Below, in pieces: positions 36,565 through 47,219 of a stretch of DNA of 64,000 bases. A program made the position numbers and the translations under genes. The notes beneath the pieces are model-generated. The model searched no databases. It had not been told where the DNA came from and saw nothing but the letters and a program-made list of their open reading frames with translations. Every line of letters begins with the position of its first letter. Positions within the stretch are counted from its first letter, which is position 1. The stretch comes from Hamiltosporidium tvaerminnensis. Taxonomy: Eukaryota > Microsporidia > Dubosqiidae. The stretch spans positions 932,501-996,500 of the forward strand of contig JAKIMF020000001.1 of assembly GCA_022605425.2 (NCBI GenBank), read 5' to 3'.

Positions 36565-36583
36565 ATATAGTGCTATTTTTGGA
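36565..36583. repeat. Right target-site duplication (19 bp) of copy E
   Basis: This is the second copy of ATATAGTGCTATTTTTGGA, directly after the element tail. Confidence 0.9.
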
Positions 36584-36849
36584 AACTAAAGAAAAAAAAT
36601 ATTTTAGAGACGATTTTATTTTATTGATTAATTTTTTCATAGATTTTTTGAAAATTTCAAAAAGAAGAAATATAAACTATCGCATTTTTGATTGTTGTCT
36701 AAATCTTAAAATATATCGACCTAAAACAAAATAGTTATTAGACTCATTATTGTCCTATATACAACAAAATATAAATTTTTTTCATTTAGAGTTTGTTTAA
36801 TTTCGAAAATTTGATATAATACCAAATATTTGAATTGAAATGTGCTTTT

Positions 36850-36866
36850 TACCCAAAATTTTTTAA
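36850..36866. repeat. Left target-site duplication (17 bp) of copy F
   Basis: TACCCAAAATTTTTTAA occurs here and, with one more T, at 38338-38355. Confidence 0.75.
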
Positions 36867-38337
36867 TGAAAGAAATTTATTTCAATCCATGCATTAACAT
36901 GCAATTTCTTTACTAAAATATCATATAGGTGTACTCCGACTAGAACCGGCTTACTTCTCTAAGTTAGATGACATGGTGCGTGCAGTGTTAGTAAAGAACA
37001 AAATACATCTTCGCCCAGGATGTAAAGAGCGTCTGTACCTTCCCAGAACAGAACTTGGGAGTGGTCTTCATAGTGTTGAGTTCAAAAGCGAACATATGCT
37101 TTTGCAACTCTTGGATTGTCTGGAAAAATCTAAAGAAACATCGATCAGAAGAGCAGCAATCCTAAAGGTTGAGAATAATAATAAAACCCACCTTTAACTA
37201 ATTAAAAACTTTGTAAAAATAAAGTACGGGTTGGAAGAGAAAGTCAGAAAAAAGAAATTGGAAGAAGCTCAACTACCTAACCTATATAACGAAATTAAAA
37301 ACCGAAAACTACATTCAAAGTTATATAGCGCTAGAAATAACGAGCTTGTAAGTGTAAATGACTCCTTAATATGTTAAAGAAAGGAAGTGTAAGACCACGG
37401 GATGAAGCAGTGTTCTGTTATATCCAGGATAGAAATGTATTCTGGGGTGCAGAAGGTATGTGTCAACACTGCAACCAGTCTAGGAAAACAGTTAATCACT
37501 TAGCAACGAGATGTGAAAAAATGCTTGGTCATGAATATACTAGAAGACATAATGAAGTGGTACGATGTATACATTTACTCTTGTTAAATAAATATAAGTT
37601 TAAGTCTTCGAAACGAATTAGAAGCCACGCAGTTCAAAAAATTCTTGATAACGAATATGCAGAAATAAGAGTGAACATCAGAATAAAAACTTTTGAAATG
37701 ATTCGGTGTAACAGACCAGATATATTTATTTTAGACATGAGACAGAAAAGAATAACCCTCATAGAAGTAGGAATCACATCCCAAGACTCCCTTCAAATAG
37801 TTGAAACAGAGAAGCTTAGGAAGTATGACCTATTAGCAAATGAGTTAGGTCTTATTTATAAATGCAGTGTAGAGATAATTCCTTATGTGATGACCTGGGA
37901 CGGTATTGTGACAAAATACCATAAGACGTATGTTAAGAGACTGCAAATACCCATGAATGTAGAGGCATATATACAATCCATAGTACTCAAGAAGACAGTC
38001 GAAACAATTTCTTTTGATCGACGAATAGGACATGAGTTTGGATCAAATGCCGAAGACAGCTAGGAGAGTGCGTCATTATCTGCTATTTTAGGAGCTGAGA
38101 TGCTCACACAACCAACATCTCCGCTAAAGCAACTAGACAACAAGGAATATGGTATTAAAACGGAAAATACAAAAAATATTTTACTCCTTATTTTAGATGG
38201 CATAACCACAGTAAAAGAACCGATGATAAATATTAACGAAGAGTCGGATTTGAAGAAGAGATAGAAGTTGTCAAGATAGTGGAAATAATTTTTTAAAAGA
38301 GAGAAAATTTGTTTAAGCAGAATTTTTCATATAAAAA
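36867..38337 (+). mobile_element. R4/Dong-like retrotransposon, older 5'-truncated insertion (copy F)
   Basis: Similarity to copy A starts at GAAATTTATTTCA (base 138 of copy A) and runs to the 3' tail near 38330. The coding region is broken: a stop follows the frame at 36973-37197, another break occurs near 37371, and the frame 37371-38063 keeps the zinc knuckle (CQHCNQSRKTVNHLATRC), RPDIFILD and LIEVGI. The divergence is clearly greater than that of copy E. Flanking direct repeats of about 17 bases support a target-primed insertion. Confidence 0.85.
36973..38063 (+). pseudogene. Broken reverse transcriptase C-terminus and endonuclease of copy F
   Basis: The first piece is RAVLVKNKIHLRPGCKERLY, as in copy A, followed by an in-frame TAA after NNNKTHL. 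A second piece from 37371 holds the knuckle and endonuclease up to a TAG after NAEDS, where copy A reads AEESWERAS. At least two stops and one shift make it non-functional. Confidence 0.85.
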
Positions 38338-38355
38338 TACCCAAAATTTTTTTAA
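38338..38355. repeat. Right target-site duplication (18 bp) of copy F
   Basis: TACCCAAAATTTTTTTAA matches the left duplication except for one T in the T-run. Confidence 0.75.
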
Positions 38356-38388
38356 GAAATGTCAATTAAATTTTCGTATTTTTTGATT

Positions 38389-38557
38389 AAAACATATATA
38401 TTCTAATGATTTAATCTAAAGTAAAGAAAAACATATATATTCTAATGATTTAATCTAAAGTAAAGAAAAACATATATATTCTAATGATTTAATCTAAAGT
38501 AAAGAAAAACATATATATTCTAATGATATAATCTAAAGTAAAGAAAAACATATTTAA
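38389..38557. repeat. 39-bp tandem repeat, four full copies and a partial one
   Basis: The motif CATATATATTCTAATGATTT recurs with its first C at 38393, 38432, 38471 and 38510, and a partial copy starts at 38549. The rest of the unit is AATCTAAAGTAAAGAAAAA. It lies between retroelement copy F and the secreted-protein gene. Confidence 0.93.
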
Positions 38558-38867
38558 TCAATGCAGGCATGGTTTTAAAGATCAAAATATAAAAAGTCTA
38601 ATATATTGTAATTATAATTTATATTTGGAAACTATATAGATGTTTTTGTTGCTAATTAAACCAAAAATTTTCTGATTCCAAAGAAGAAGGAATAAAATCT
38701 AATATCAAAGGAATCGTTAGTTTAGCTGTCAATAAATTCATAAGTAATAAAATTTTCTGTTTTTTAGAATTTTAGAACAGTTTTTTTACAAAAAAATCTG
38801 TCAAATATATTTCCTTTTTTGTAAAAATTCATAAATTTATATTTTAACGATTATTTTCAAAAAGAAT

Positions 38868-40499
38868 ATGGTGTATTTTTTTGTCAAGTACATTATATTT
38901 GTTTCTACGATAGAAATCATTTATTCTTCAGCAACGAATGAGGATAAGTGTGATTCTGCAAATACAGACCAAAGTAATGAAATTAATACCGAAGAATCTT
39001 GTTTTTCAAAAGTCATTCCTCGGATTTTTGGAAAAAAATTTATTTTAGAGACTATTATACTAAAATTTTATGTTTCTTGTGGATTATTGGAAGATAGGCT
39101 TATAAAATTGATGACTGAATTGAAAAAAATTGAAGATGATATCTCAAAAGAGGAGGAAATGAAAAAATGTATAGCAAAGGGAGCAAAACCAAGGGAAGTA
39201 ACATCAAAAAGGCAAACAGTGAGTATTTTCCCCTTTATGAAACATACTGAAAACGATCAAAGTAAGAAAAACCCAGAATTGAAAAAATCAGTATCCTTTC
39301 GGTATTTCCGGAGACAAAGCCAAAAAAATAATACATCCAATTTAATCTATGGAAATGATACTTCATCATGCATGCCACCAGAAGAATCTGCAAATGAAAA
39401 AGATAATTTAAGCAAACAAACCCCGAGAGCATCTGAAGCAATTACTATACCAATCAAGTGTGAAAATGTAAGAAGTTTCAGTCGATTTTTTTCACGAAGA
39501 AAATATTCTGAAAATTCAGAAAGTGTTATATCATCCGAAGGTGAGTTCAACGATGAAAGTTTAGATAAAAATTTCACAAGTTTTGATTTTGAAGCATCAA
39601 GTGTGACTATCAGCTCTCGTTTTTTTCCACATTCATATAAAAGTGACGGATTCCATTCTGATTTAAGCCCAACACAAGAAGAAGTCGTATACAATATTAC
39701 AAGGGATACAAAGGCCAGTATAGATTTTGAAAAAATTGACGAAGCTTCTTTGCATAAGGATCTATGCAGCTTAAAAATATGTTTTCCAATGTTTTTCTTT
39801 GAGAAAAATTTGAACTGTAATAAGATAAAATATATTGCCATGAGTTCTTATGTAGATATAAAATCATATGATAACCTCAAAAAATATTGTTTTTTGGAAT
39901 CGGTATTAAGTGAAGCAATAGAAGTAATGTTCAGATATTTTACTAAACTTTTTATGACTCTCAACTTAAATATATATGGAACCAACAATTTTGACGATAT
40001 AGATACGAAATGTAAAGAAGTTCAAAATATTCTGTGGAATTTTCTATCTAATTATATTTTTAATGAATCAAATAGTACAAGAGAATATGATAAAAAGTCA
40101 AAATTTGTTATTTTTTGTGAAATGAAAGCTGTTTTAGCCAGAATAACGTCAAATAGAAGCAATATCATTTCATCATTTAGTAAATTTGTTGGTAATATAG
40201 CTAGTTTAGATAAAATAGCGTGTTTGAAAGAGAAATTCGCTTTAATATGCAAATTAGCAGATTATCTTAAAGAAAAGGAGCCTATTTTAAAAAAAACATA
40301 TCTTAAAACTTCCAAAATACTGTTTGAAAGTATTTCATTTTTAATTAAAAATGACGGATCACCTTTCATTCTTGAGAGCCTAGCTGATAGTGGTTTTTTG
40401 AAAAAATATTTTAAGGAATGTGTCGAAATAGAAGATATAAACAACTGTTTTCTCGACAAGTTTATACTGACACTTTTTCCAGGACAAACATTGGACTAA
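38868..40499 (+). CDS. Predicted secreted protein, 543 residues, lineage-specific
   Basis: The N-terminus MVYFFVKYIIFVSTIEIIYS is a good signal peptide, with likely cleavage before SATNEDKC. Then come about 60 residues with a cysteine or two, a charged Ser/Lys/Glu-rich middle (about 95-270) with repeated FRYFRRQSQ and SFSRFFSRRKYS-like Arg/Phe clusters, and a C-terminal half (about 285-543) that looks helical and globular with scattered cysteines. No known domain is recognised. No CCC motif is seen next to the start. In microsporidia such proteins can be spore-wall, surface or host-directed, but the sequence does not say which. The frame is long and intact, so it is probably a real gene. Confidence 0.7.
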   Translation: MVYFFVKYIIFVSTIEIIYSSATNEDKCDSANTDQSNEINTEESCFSKVIPRIFGKKFILETIILKFYVSCGLLEDRLIKLMTELKKIEDDISKEEEMKKCIAKGAKPREVTSKRQTVSIFPFMKHTENDQSKKNPELKKSVSFRYFRRQSQKNNTSNLIYGNDTSSCMPPEESANEKDNLSKQTPRASEAITIPIKCENVRSFSRFFSRRKYSENSESVISSEGEFNDESLDKNFTSFDFEASSVTISSRFFPHSYKSDGFHSDLSPTQEEVVYNITRDTKASIDFEKIDEASLHKDLCSLKICFPMFFFEKNLNCNKIKYIAMSSYVDIKSYDNLKKYCFLESVLSEAIEVMFRYFTKLFMTLNLNIYGTNNFDDIDTKCKEVQNILWNFLSNYIFNESNSTREYDKKSKFVIFCEMKAVLARITSNRSNIISSFSKFVGNIASLDKIACLKEKFALICKLADYLKEKEPILKKTYLKTSKILFESISFLIKNDGSPFILESLADSGFLKKYFKECVEIEDINNCFLDKFILTLFPGQTLD

Positions 40500-40587
40500 T
40501 ATTATGAATATATTATTCGAATATTTCATAATAAAAATATATTTGTGTTTAAGGCGTTTTAATTATAAATTTTAATATATTTTAGAA

Positions 40588-41335
40588 TACTTTATTTAAA
40601 GTATCACATCTTTTTTAAAATAGTGGCAAGTGTTATATTTGTTTTCATGACATTAACGCAGTTCTAGGTTAAACATAAATAACAGCTACCCCAACACTTC
40701 ATCGGTTACCCCTGCGATACCTACATCCCAAAGCATTTCATCTACCAGGTGGGTAGAACCTTATTAATAGGCGAGGCAGTTGCCCAGAGTTCGTTAATGT
40801 CCGTTGCATGGAGTTTGATCGAAGGCCGAAGCCCCCCCTGGGCTCACCAAGACTATGCAGCATTTTTACTTACTCTACCCTTTCTTAACCTCATAAACTT
40901 CTAGCTAAGATATATTTCAGAGATTTACATGGGGGCCACCTAGACAGTGCAATGTCATAACAACAGGTATAACCTGCTACTTAGATTTCCCGGCTTTTAA
41001 TGGTTTTTAGTTTTATATCTCCCAGGTGCTAATTCTTGTAGCCCGAGTGAGTAAGGCTAAATTGCCATGTTCTAAATGGCAATTACCTACATGTTTATCT
41101 TCGGTCTGCAATCTAGTTACATAAAAAACTACAAATATATTTATAGAAAAAGTTTTGCCATTTCGTTAGACTCTCCTCCTCCTACAATATTTCATAAAAT
41201 AACCAAAGAGGTAGTGTAGTTTTATTCCCACTAAAAATACAAACAAGGATCTTCAAACCAGTTTCACACACTCATTGCCAAGCAGAAGGTTTTTTATGTG
41301 GTTATCCTTCCCCCACCTATTTTTGAGTATACGAA
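40588..41335 (+). repeat. GC-richer dispersed repeat, about 0.75 kb, inverted partner of 4630-5378
   Basis: It starts with TACTTTATTTAAAGTATCAC, passes CCATTTTAAAATAGTGGCAAG-like and GGAGTTTGATCGAAGGCCGA blocks, and ends with CACTCATTGCCAAGCAGAAG and TTATGTGGTTATCCTTCCCC. Decayed pieces of its right end occur at 18.4, 22.9 and 42.3 kb. No intact frame is shared between the copies. Confidence 0.8.
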
Positions 41336-42255
41336 TTATATTTTTTAAAAATAAACAAATAAATCGGATCGCATTAGATGTGGTTTTAAAAATTTTACTT
41401 ATTTAATGATTCTTTATTTTATCACAAGATGCCGTGAATGTATCGAAATTCTCACATAGCGCAATACTTGACAAAAATTTTAATTATTGCATTTATTTCA
41501 TTTAAGCCGAGATAAAAATATATTCTTTGTCTAGCTACTATACTTTCTTCTGTAGGGTTGTTTGCTAGCATCCAAACACTGGAGATCCATGATCGCCATT
41601 GATAACCACTTATTTTATTCTGACTTAAATCTTTTAAATATTTTAAACGGGCGGATTTTCATATATTCCCTGTAACTCAAAGTACCAAACCGATCTTTTA
41701 TTTGTTTTTATACTTTTTATATAGAATATGTGCATATTGACTTGTAATTTTTTGCTAATTTGAAGTTGAAAATTTTTCGGTCTCAATTTTCAATCAATAT
41801 TTTAATTCTTCCTTTTAATTTTGGTTTGTTATTTTTGGATTATACTCTATGTGTATCTATTTTCACCATGAACGGTCAAATGAACTAGAGAAAAATTTAT
41901 TATTTTAGCCAGAATCCCCCATCAATAAGTGAGATATAAATGTGTTTTACACATAATGTATTCCGTTTGGCTTTATTTTGGTAGATATACTTACATTTTT
42001 AGTTGATTTAAAGTAGTGTTGACCCAAAATTTCAGTCAAATGAAAAATATTTATTAAAAAATTGTTTTTGTTGTTAAGAAGTGTAACCCAAACAGAAAAT
42101 ATCATTGATGGCTTAGTTTGAAATTTTCAGCATAAAAATATTTTTTTTTATTTTGAAGAAAGTCGAAGCAATTAAAACAGCTATTAGAAAATATAAATAT
42201 TATAGATGAAAAATTCGAAAATTGATTACGACATAGATTCTGAAATTGAGATTTT
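41336..42255. other. AT-rich spacer, nothing recognised
   Basis: I see no supported gene, repeat partner or RNA gene. Confidence 0.45.
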
Positions 42256-42259
42256 TTTA

Positions 42260-42482
42260 CTTACTTATCCCATTCCTATTTTACGTTTCGGGGTCGAGGA
42301 TGAACAAATAAAGGTTTACCATTTGTTTCTGATTATCGATTGTAGCTGGGGATTATAGGGGATTGGCATATAGCCTCAGTGTGGTGTTATCCCATATAAA
42401 TGACAAAAATGAATTTCGTACCAATTCTACGTACTCATTGCCAACCAGATAGTTTTTTTTGTGATTATTCTCACTCAAACAT
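42260..42482 (+). repeat. Decayed fragment of the 0.75-kb dispersed repeat family
   Basis: GTGTGGTGTTATCCCA, TTCTACGTACTCATTGCCAA and AGTTTTTTTTGTGATTATTC align with GTAGTTTTATTCCCAC, TTCACACACTCATTGCCAAG and GGTTTTTTATGTGGTTATCC near the right end of the 40.6-kb copy. Its upstream half aligns with 22915-23000 and 18480-18540. Confidence 0.55.
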
Positions 42483-42847
42483 AAAATTAAGGTTACGATT
42501 TGAAAATAATAACTATTTTATACCGATGGTTTATATTTATAAAACCATAAACAATGAGCGAAAAATTCAATTAAAAAAGCAATTTACGACCTCTATCTTG
42601 AACCAAATTCGGTAACTTAAATAAAAAGAGGTAGATTAAGATGGCTAGAAAAAGTAATAAAAATTTCCATCCCTTGATCGGGAGGCAAACCAAGTAAGTC
42701 TATATCTCTAAACTCAATGAAAAAAGAACGAAGGGTAGACACGAAAAAGATAGATGCATCCAGCAGAAAATGCTCTGAGAATGCTTACTGGAAGGCAGTT
42801 GAATGAATGAACGCAAGAAAGAAAATAATGAAGAAAAATCGTTAAAG

Positions 42848-42892
42848 ATATCTGGGCTCTTTAAGAGCTGTAGCGCCATTTAGTATTAATTA
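42848..42892 (+). mobile_element. LINE-tail-like fragment
   Basis: CTGGGCTCTTTAAGAGCTGT then AGCGCCATTTAG matches 8934-8972. CTGTAGCGCC is the complement of GGCGCTACAG at 50789. Confidence 0.45.
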
Positions 42893-45371
42893 AATTTGCA
42901 GATTTTAAAGATGAAGAAAAAGTTTTCTCAATATTTATCATGAAATAAAAAGAACCGGATTACTCTCGGCTTCTGAAGGGGAGATAAAAACCAGAAGGGC
43001 TTGTTGCAATTGACGCATCTATTGGAAGGATATACAAATTGATAATATATCTGAATAAAATACTTTATAGCATTTCAGAGAAGAATTGCGGCCCAACATG
43101 CTTTGTAAAACTTCAAATTATAGTAGGTAAAATTATGAAAGCATTTTCTTGTAATTGACCACTATGCTTTGAACTATATATTGGCTGCGAAAATAGAAGA
43201 ATGAAGAGAGTGTTATGAACTAATGAGATTTTTTCTTAAAGAAATTAGAAGTTTTGTGCAAATTTATGAGCCTTTGGTGCATCGAAGAAAATAATTTGAG
43301 AATCTCTTTTCTGTAGAATAGATTATGGACCTAAAAGTTTCTCAGAAATTATGCGTAAAAACAATTTTACTAAAATTCACAAATTTATTCGCTCTTATTA
43401 CAGAATTTGGTGAGGCTAACGCTTGATAACAGCCGATTCTTCATGATTTATATTATTTTGAATACATTTTTCACAATGCCTTATGTGTTTTAAATCGAAA
43501 GGTAATATTACCATAGACCTGTTGTTTTAAACCAAACGTGCAGGAAGGTATTGGAAGCGTGATAAGGTCTTAACAAACGCGTAACTTCATACAAAAATTA
43601 TAGTTATAGATTTTTTTGCAACAAAATAAGGATATTTTGAGACTAATAATAAAATAAAAATATTATGTCATTGAATTTTCGTTGCATGTCTAAGATCATC
43701 AATACATACATTGATAGTGTGCTTATTGTTACGCAGAAGTGTATCAGCAAAATAAGCCTACCATTACTCAACAAGAAGACATATTTTCTCTTTCACTCTA
43801 TCCGAGTCTATTGGTGTGTTTTCAGCCGTTAGTCGACAAAACTTTTCGAGATGAGTAAATGCATGCATTTAAACTTTCGATTTAGAACATTACATAGCAG
43901 TTTAATCATTCTATTAAGTCAGCGATACAATTCAAAAGGATATATTAACATTACAAACGTCGGTGATTTTCTCATATATTGCAATAATATGCTTTTAATT
44001 TTTGTATGTTATTCTAAATTAATTTATTTAATATAGTCGAACCAGCTGTGTCAAAAAAACATCAATAGAAAGATAAGTATGCTAGATTCGATTACTTTGT
44101 AAAACAAAAAAGATGGTCAAAAGGTCCTCATGCATCTTATTTTTTAAGATATATGAAACAGTAAAATAAAACTTTTAAAGTTATAAAAGCAATTCAACAA
44201 AAAGCATGGGGATGAAGATACGCATAACATGAGCAGCTTGAAATTGAAAAACAACTCGATTAGATTTAGGGGTACTCTCAAAATTATGCGCTTCAGCAAG
44301 TCAAAAGCCCTTGTTAGAAGCGTTCTATCAAATGGAATATCTGTATGCAAAAAAAAACTAGACCCGATTCCTGATAAATAGAACAACTTTGGCATATATT
44401 ATAGTTATAACAGTATTAGATTCTGGACATACAATAAAATTCAGCCGATTCTCATATCGAATGATTTAATTTGATTGCGAATTCAAAATATCAGTAAATA
44501 TATTTTACTACAGATAATAGAGGAAATAGAAGTAAGCTTTCTTAAGATAAGTATGCAATTGGATATATCAACTGATGTTGATAATTGCAACCGGATGCTA
44601 GTCTTGTGCGATGTTGTAAAAGAAAAGAAACACTAGGAATTTCATTTTGCGAGTAACCTGAGGGTATTGAGAAAAATTGCTGGTATTGATCACCTAAATA
44701 CCTTTTAACTATCAAATGCCTTTGAATGCGATAGACTCAAAATGCACCGGTGATTCTCCGGCAATGTTGGGCGAAAATATGAATTATTTCAACAATTGAA
44801 AAAGAATTACTTCAAGTACAATAAGGCCTTGTATATTACATATCTTTAAACTCGAGCTGAAAATTTTGCCAGAAACTTCAAAATATAACCTAATTAACAC
44901 AATAGACGCACCAAATCTACACTTGGATAAGTTTATAATCATTGAATTTTTCGTTTCTTATGTGCAGAAATCGGTGCTGCTCATACAGCTCTTCCGTATT
45001 CCTCCTAAATACGATGGATATTTAAAAAATACATGTTCATCTGAGTTTTTGAATCAAAGGAACTAATTCTTAGGTTAATAACTAGTCAAAACCGAGATTT
45101 AGTAAGATATTTTGTGAGTGAAAACGAAATTCAAAACATGCCTACTTAACAAAAATATAGCCTCTAAAACGAATTGAACACATCGATCTAGGAATTTCGT
45201 ATGAATTTGATAATAGCTAATGAAAATAGGCTTCATTTATTGGAAAAATAAAATTTAGGCACATCGGGTTGAAATTAAAATATATTCGTAAACTTTTCTT
45301 TGCTAGATTAATTCGATGTAGAAAGTCAAAGAAAAAATTGTATTCGACATTCCAATGCATTTGAAATTATT
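42893..45371. other. Decayed sequence, no intact gene
   Basis: Several short frames follow one another. Around 43000 one frame reads LVAIDASIGRIYKL, and farther on come AFGASKKII-like pieces, which faintly recall an integrase. It is interrupted by many stops, and I cannot support a family. GC is somewhat higher than in the AT-rich deserts, which fits an old transposon. Confidence 0.3.
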
Positions 45372-45743
45372 TTGCGATTCAATCATTGGAAATTTTATTA
45401 TGGAACATTGCAGAAAATAAAATTGGTTCGTAATCCATTTTTTTTACAACCCGAAGCGATAGATGATAGGAATTTTTTAAGAAAGATCTTATATAATATG
45501 CGATCAGTCGCATATTCAAATGAAAATCGAACAATTAGAATTCCAAAATTATGGTATAAAGGGTTAGAACATTATCTAAATTTGGCATCAGAAAGATTGG
45601 AATCACGTCTAACATTTGCTACTACCTGCTTAGATGAAATAGAAGTTTCCTTGCTTTTCCACATAAAAAAACCGAGAAATCGCGTAAACAGAAGTGATGA
45701 CGTAAATATGTCACTCTCAAAGAAATCCCTGCCCCATAAATAG
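45372..45743 (+). CDS. Hypothetical protein, 123 residues (doubtful)
   Basis: The frame MRFNHWKFYYGTLQKIK to KKSLPHK has a balanced composition (Arg, Trp and Pro present) that is unlike the AT-driven shadows around it, so it may be a gene or a transposon remnant. I recognise no domain, signal peptide or start motif. It follows the decayed stretch that may hold an old transposon. Confidence 0.25.
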   Translation: MRFNHWKFYYGTLQKIKLVRNPFFLQPEAIDDRNFLRKILYNMRSVAYSNENRTIRIPKLWYKGLEHYLNLASERLESRLTFATTCLDEIEVSLLFHIKKPRNRVNRSDDVNMSLSKKSLPHK

Positions 45744-47219
45744 CATAATAAACAAGCAAAGACGTCTAGGCATTCTTAAAAATAATATTGTTTTGTTTAA
45801 CATATATTAAATGTAAATTTTTTTAACCGAACAAAAATTTTAAAAATCGAAATATTTTTTTATTAAGATATGAAGACCTATTTTTAGCTTTAAATAGAAG
45901 CAAATCGATTAAAGTATTAATCAATACTGATACTAAGCTCCATTTTTGTAATTACTTTTTATTATTAAGTGTGATCATTCCTTATATATTTTTAAATATT
46001 TAGCTTTTTTGTGATTTTTTTATCGGTATCGTTCTAATTGTTTTACTACAGCACATAAAAAAATATATATACAGATGTTTTCTTTTTCATACCCAAATTC
46101 ATTTTAAAAACATATTTCCGTTTTTTAGAATCTTTCGCAACATTAATTGTGTTTCCTTTTGCTCTTTTACAAGCAGAAGAAAAACTTTTATTGTGCAAAT
46201 ATATATTAATAAAGAAACGAGTCCTATTTTTTTGGCTATTCAAGAAGTGCATATTAATGTATAATCTTATCTATAATTATTTCTTTATAAGCACCGAAGA
46301 AAATTCAGCTATTTAAATGCAATTTTGAAGATTAACCACCACAAATTTGTTTCTAGCTGTCCGCCTTTATTTTTTTTTGTAGAGTGCTATAGTTGTGTTT
46401 TTGAATAAATCATAAATAACTTTAAATTTATCATGAAAATTTGTGACATAGAATTTCAAGAAAATTTTCCATTTTTTCAAAATCACATTTCTTATTTAGT
46501 GAATTTAATTTGCGGTTCAACTTTCAGGTTTTAATATGGATATGAGCCTTTAATGATATAAATAATATCTTCAACCATTTTATATTTGTATTTGTACTAA
46601 TAATTCTTCAAACATTTTTAAAATATAAAGATTATTCCTTATTACTTCACATTTTTCTAATATTCTTGTCTTCTCAAACTCGCTTTTCTGGTCTAATTTA
46701 GTTAAATACTAGACAAAATTATTAAGCTACTAGATATCTGTTCGTGTAACGGCGTATATCTTTCTATTTGGAAAAAAAATTGGAAATACGTGCACTATTC
46801 TAAAATTCTCTTAAACATTATAAGCTTTATAAAAAAGTAAAAAAAATATTATAATAGCTAGAAAACGATATTTTAAAAATATACGCGTACAATTACAAAA
46901 AAAACTTATAATGAGGCTTATATCAGATCAAAAAATCCTATATGTAGTTTACTAGCTTAGAATAAGCCAAAATAACTTCAAACCCAAATATTCCTTCATT
47001 TACAAGCAAAACTAATCAAAAAATATTTTGTATCTAAAAAAAATACGCAAAAAAAATATTTAATTTTTGTCTTAGATTTATTTTTTTCTGTCTGTTTATA
47101 TTTTTTCTTTCTATTAAAAATGTATCTTATAAAAAGTTTAGATTTTTTTAGAATCAAAAACAAAATTAAAAATTTAAATAAATTTCGTTCAAATGTATTT
47201 TAATATTCCTTTAAAACCA
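45744..47219. other. AT-rich spacer, nothing recognised
   Basis: It is strongly AT-rich with homopolymer runs. The 68-codon minus-strand frame at 46046-46252 has no support. The right end is the 3' flank of RPC8. Confidence 0.5.

Noticed and set aside
38389-38557. CRISPR-like array
   Set aside because: The 39-bp units are directly adjacent with no unique spacers, so it is an ordinary tandem repeat.
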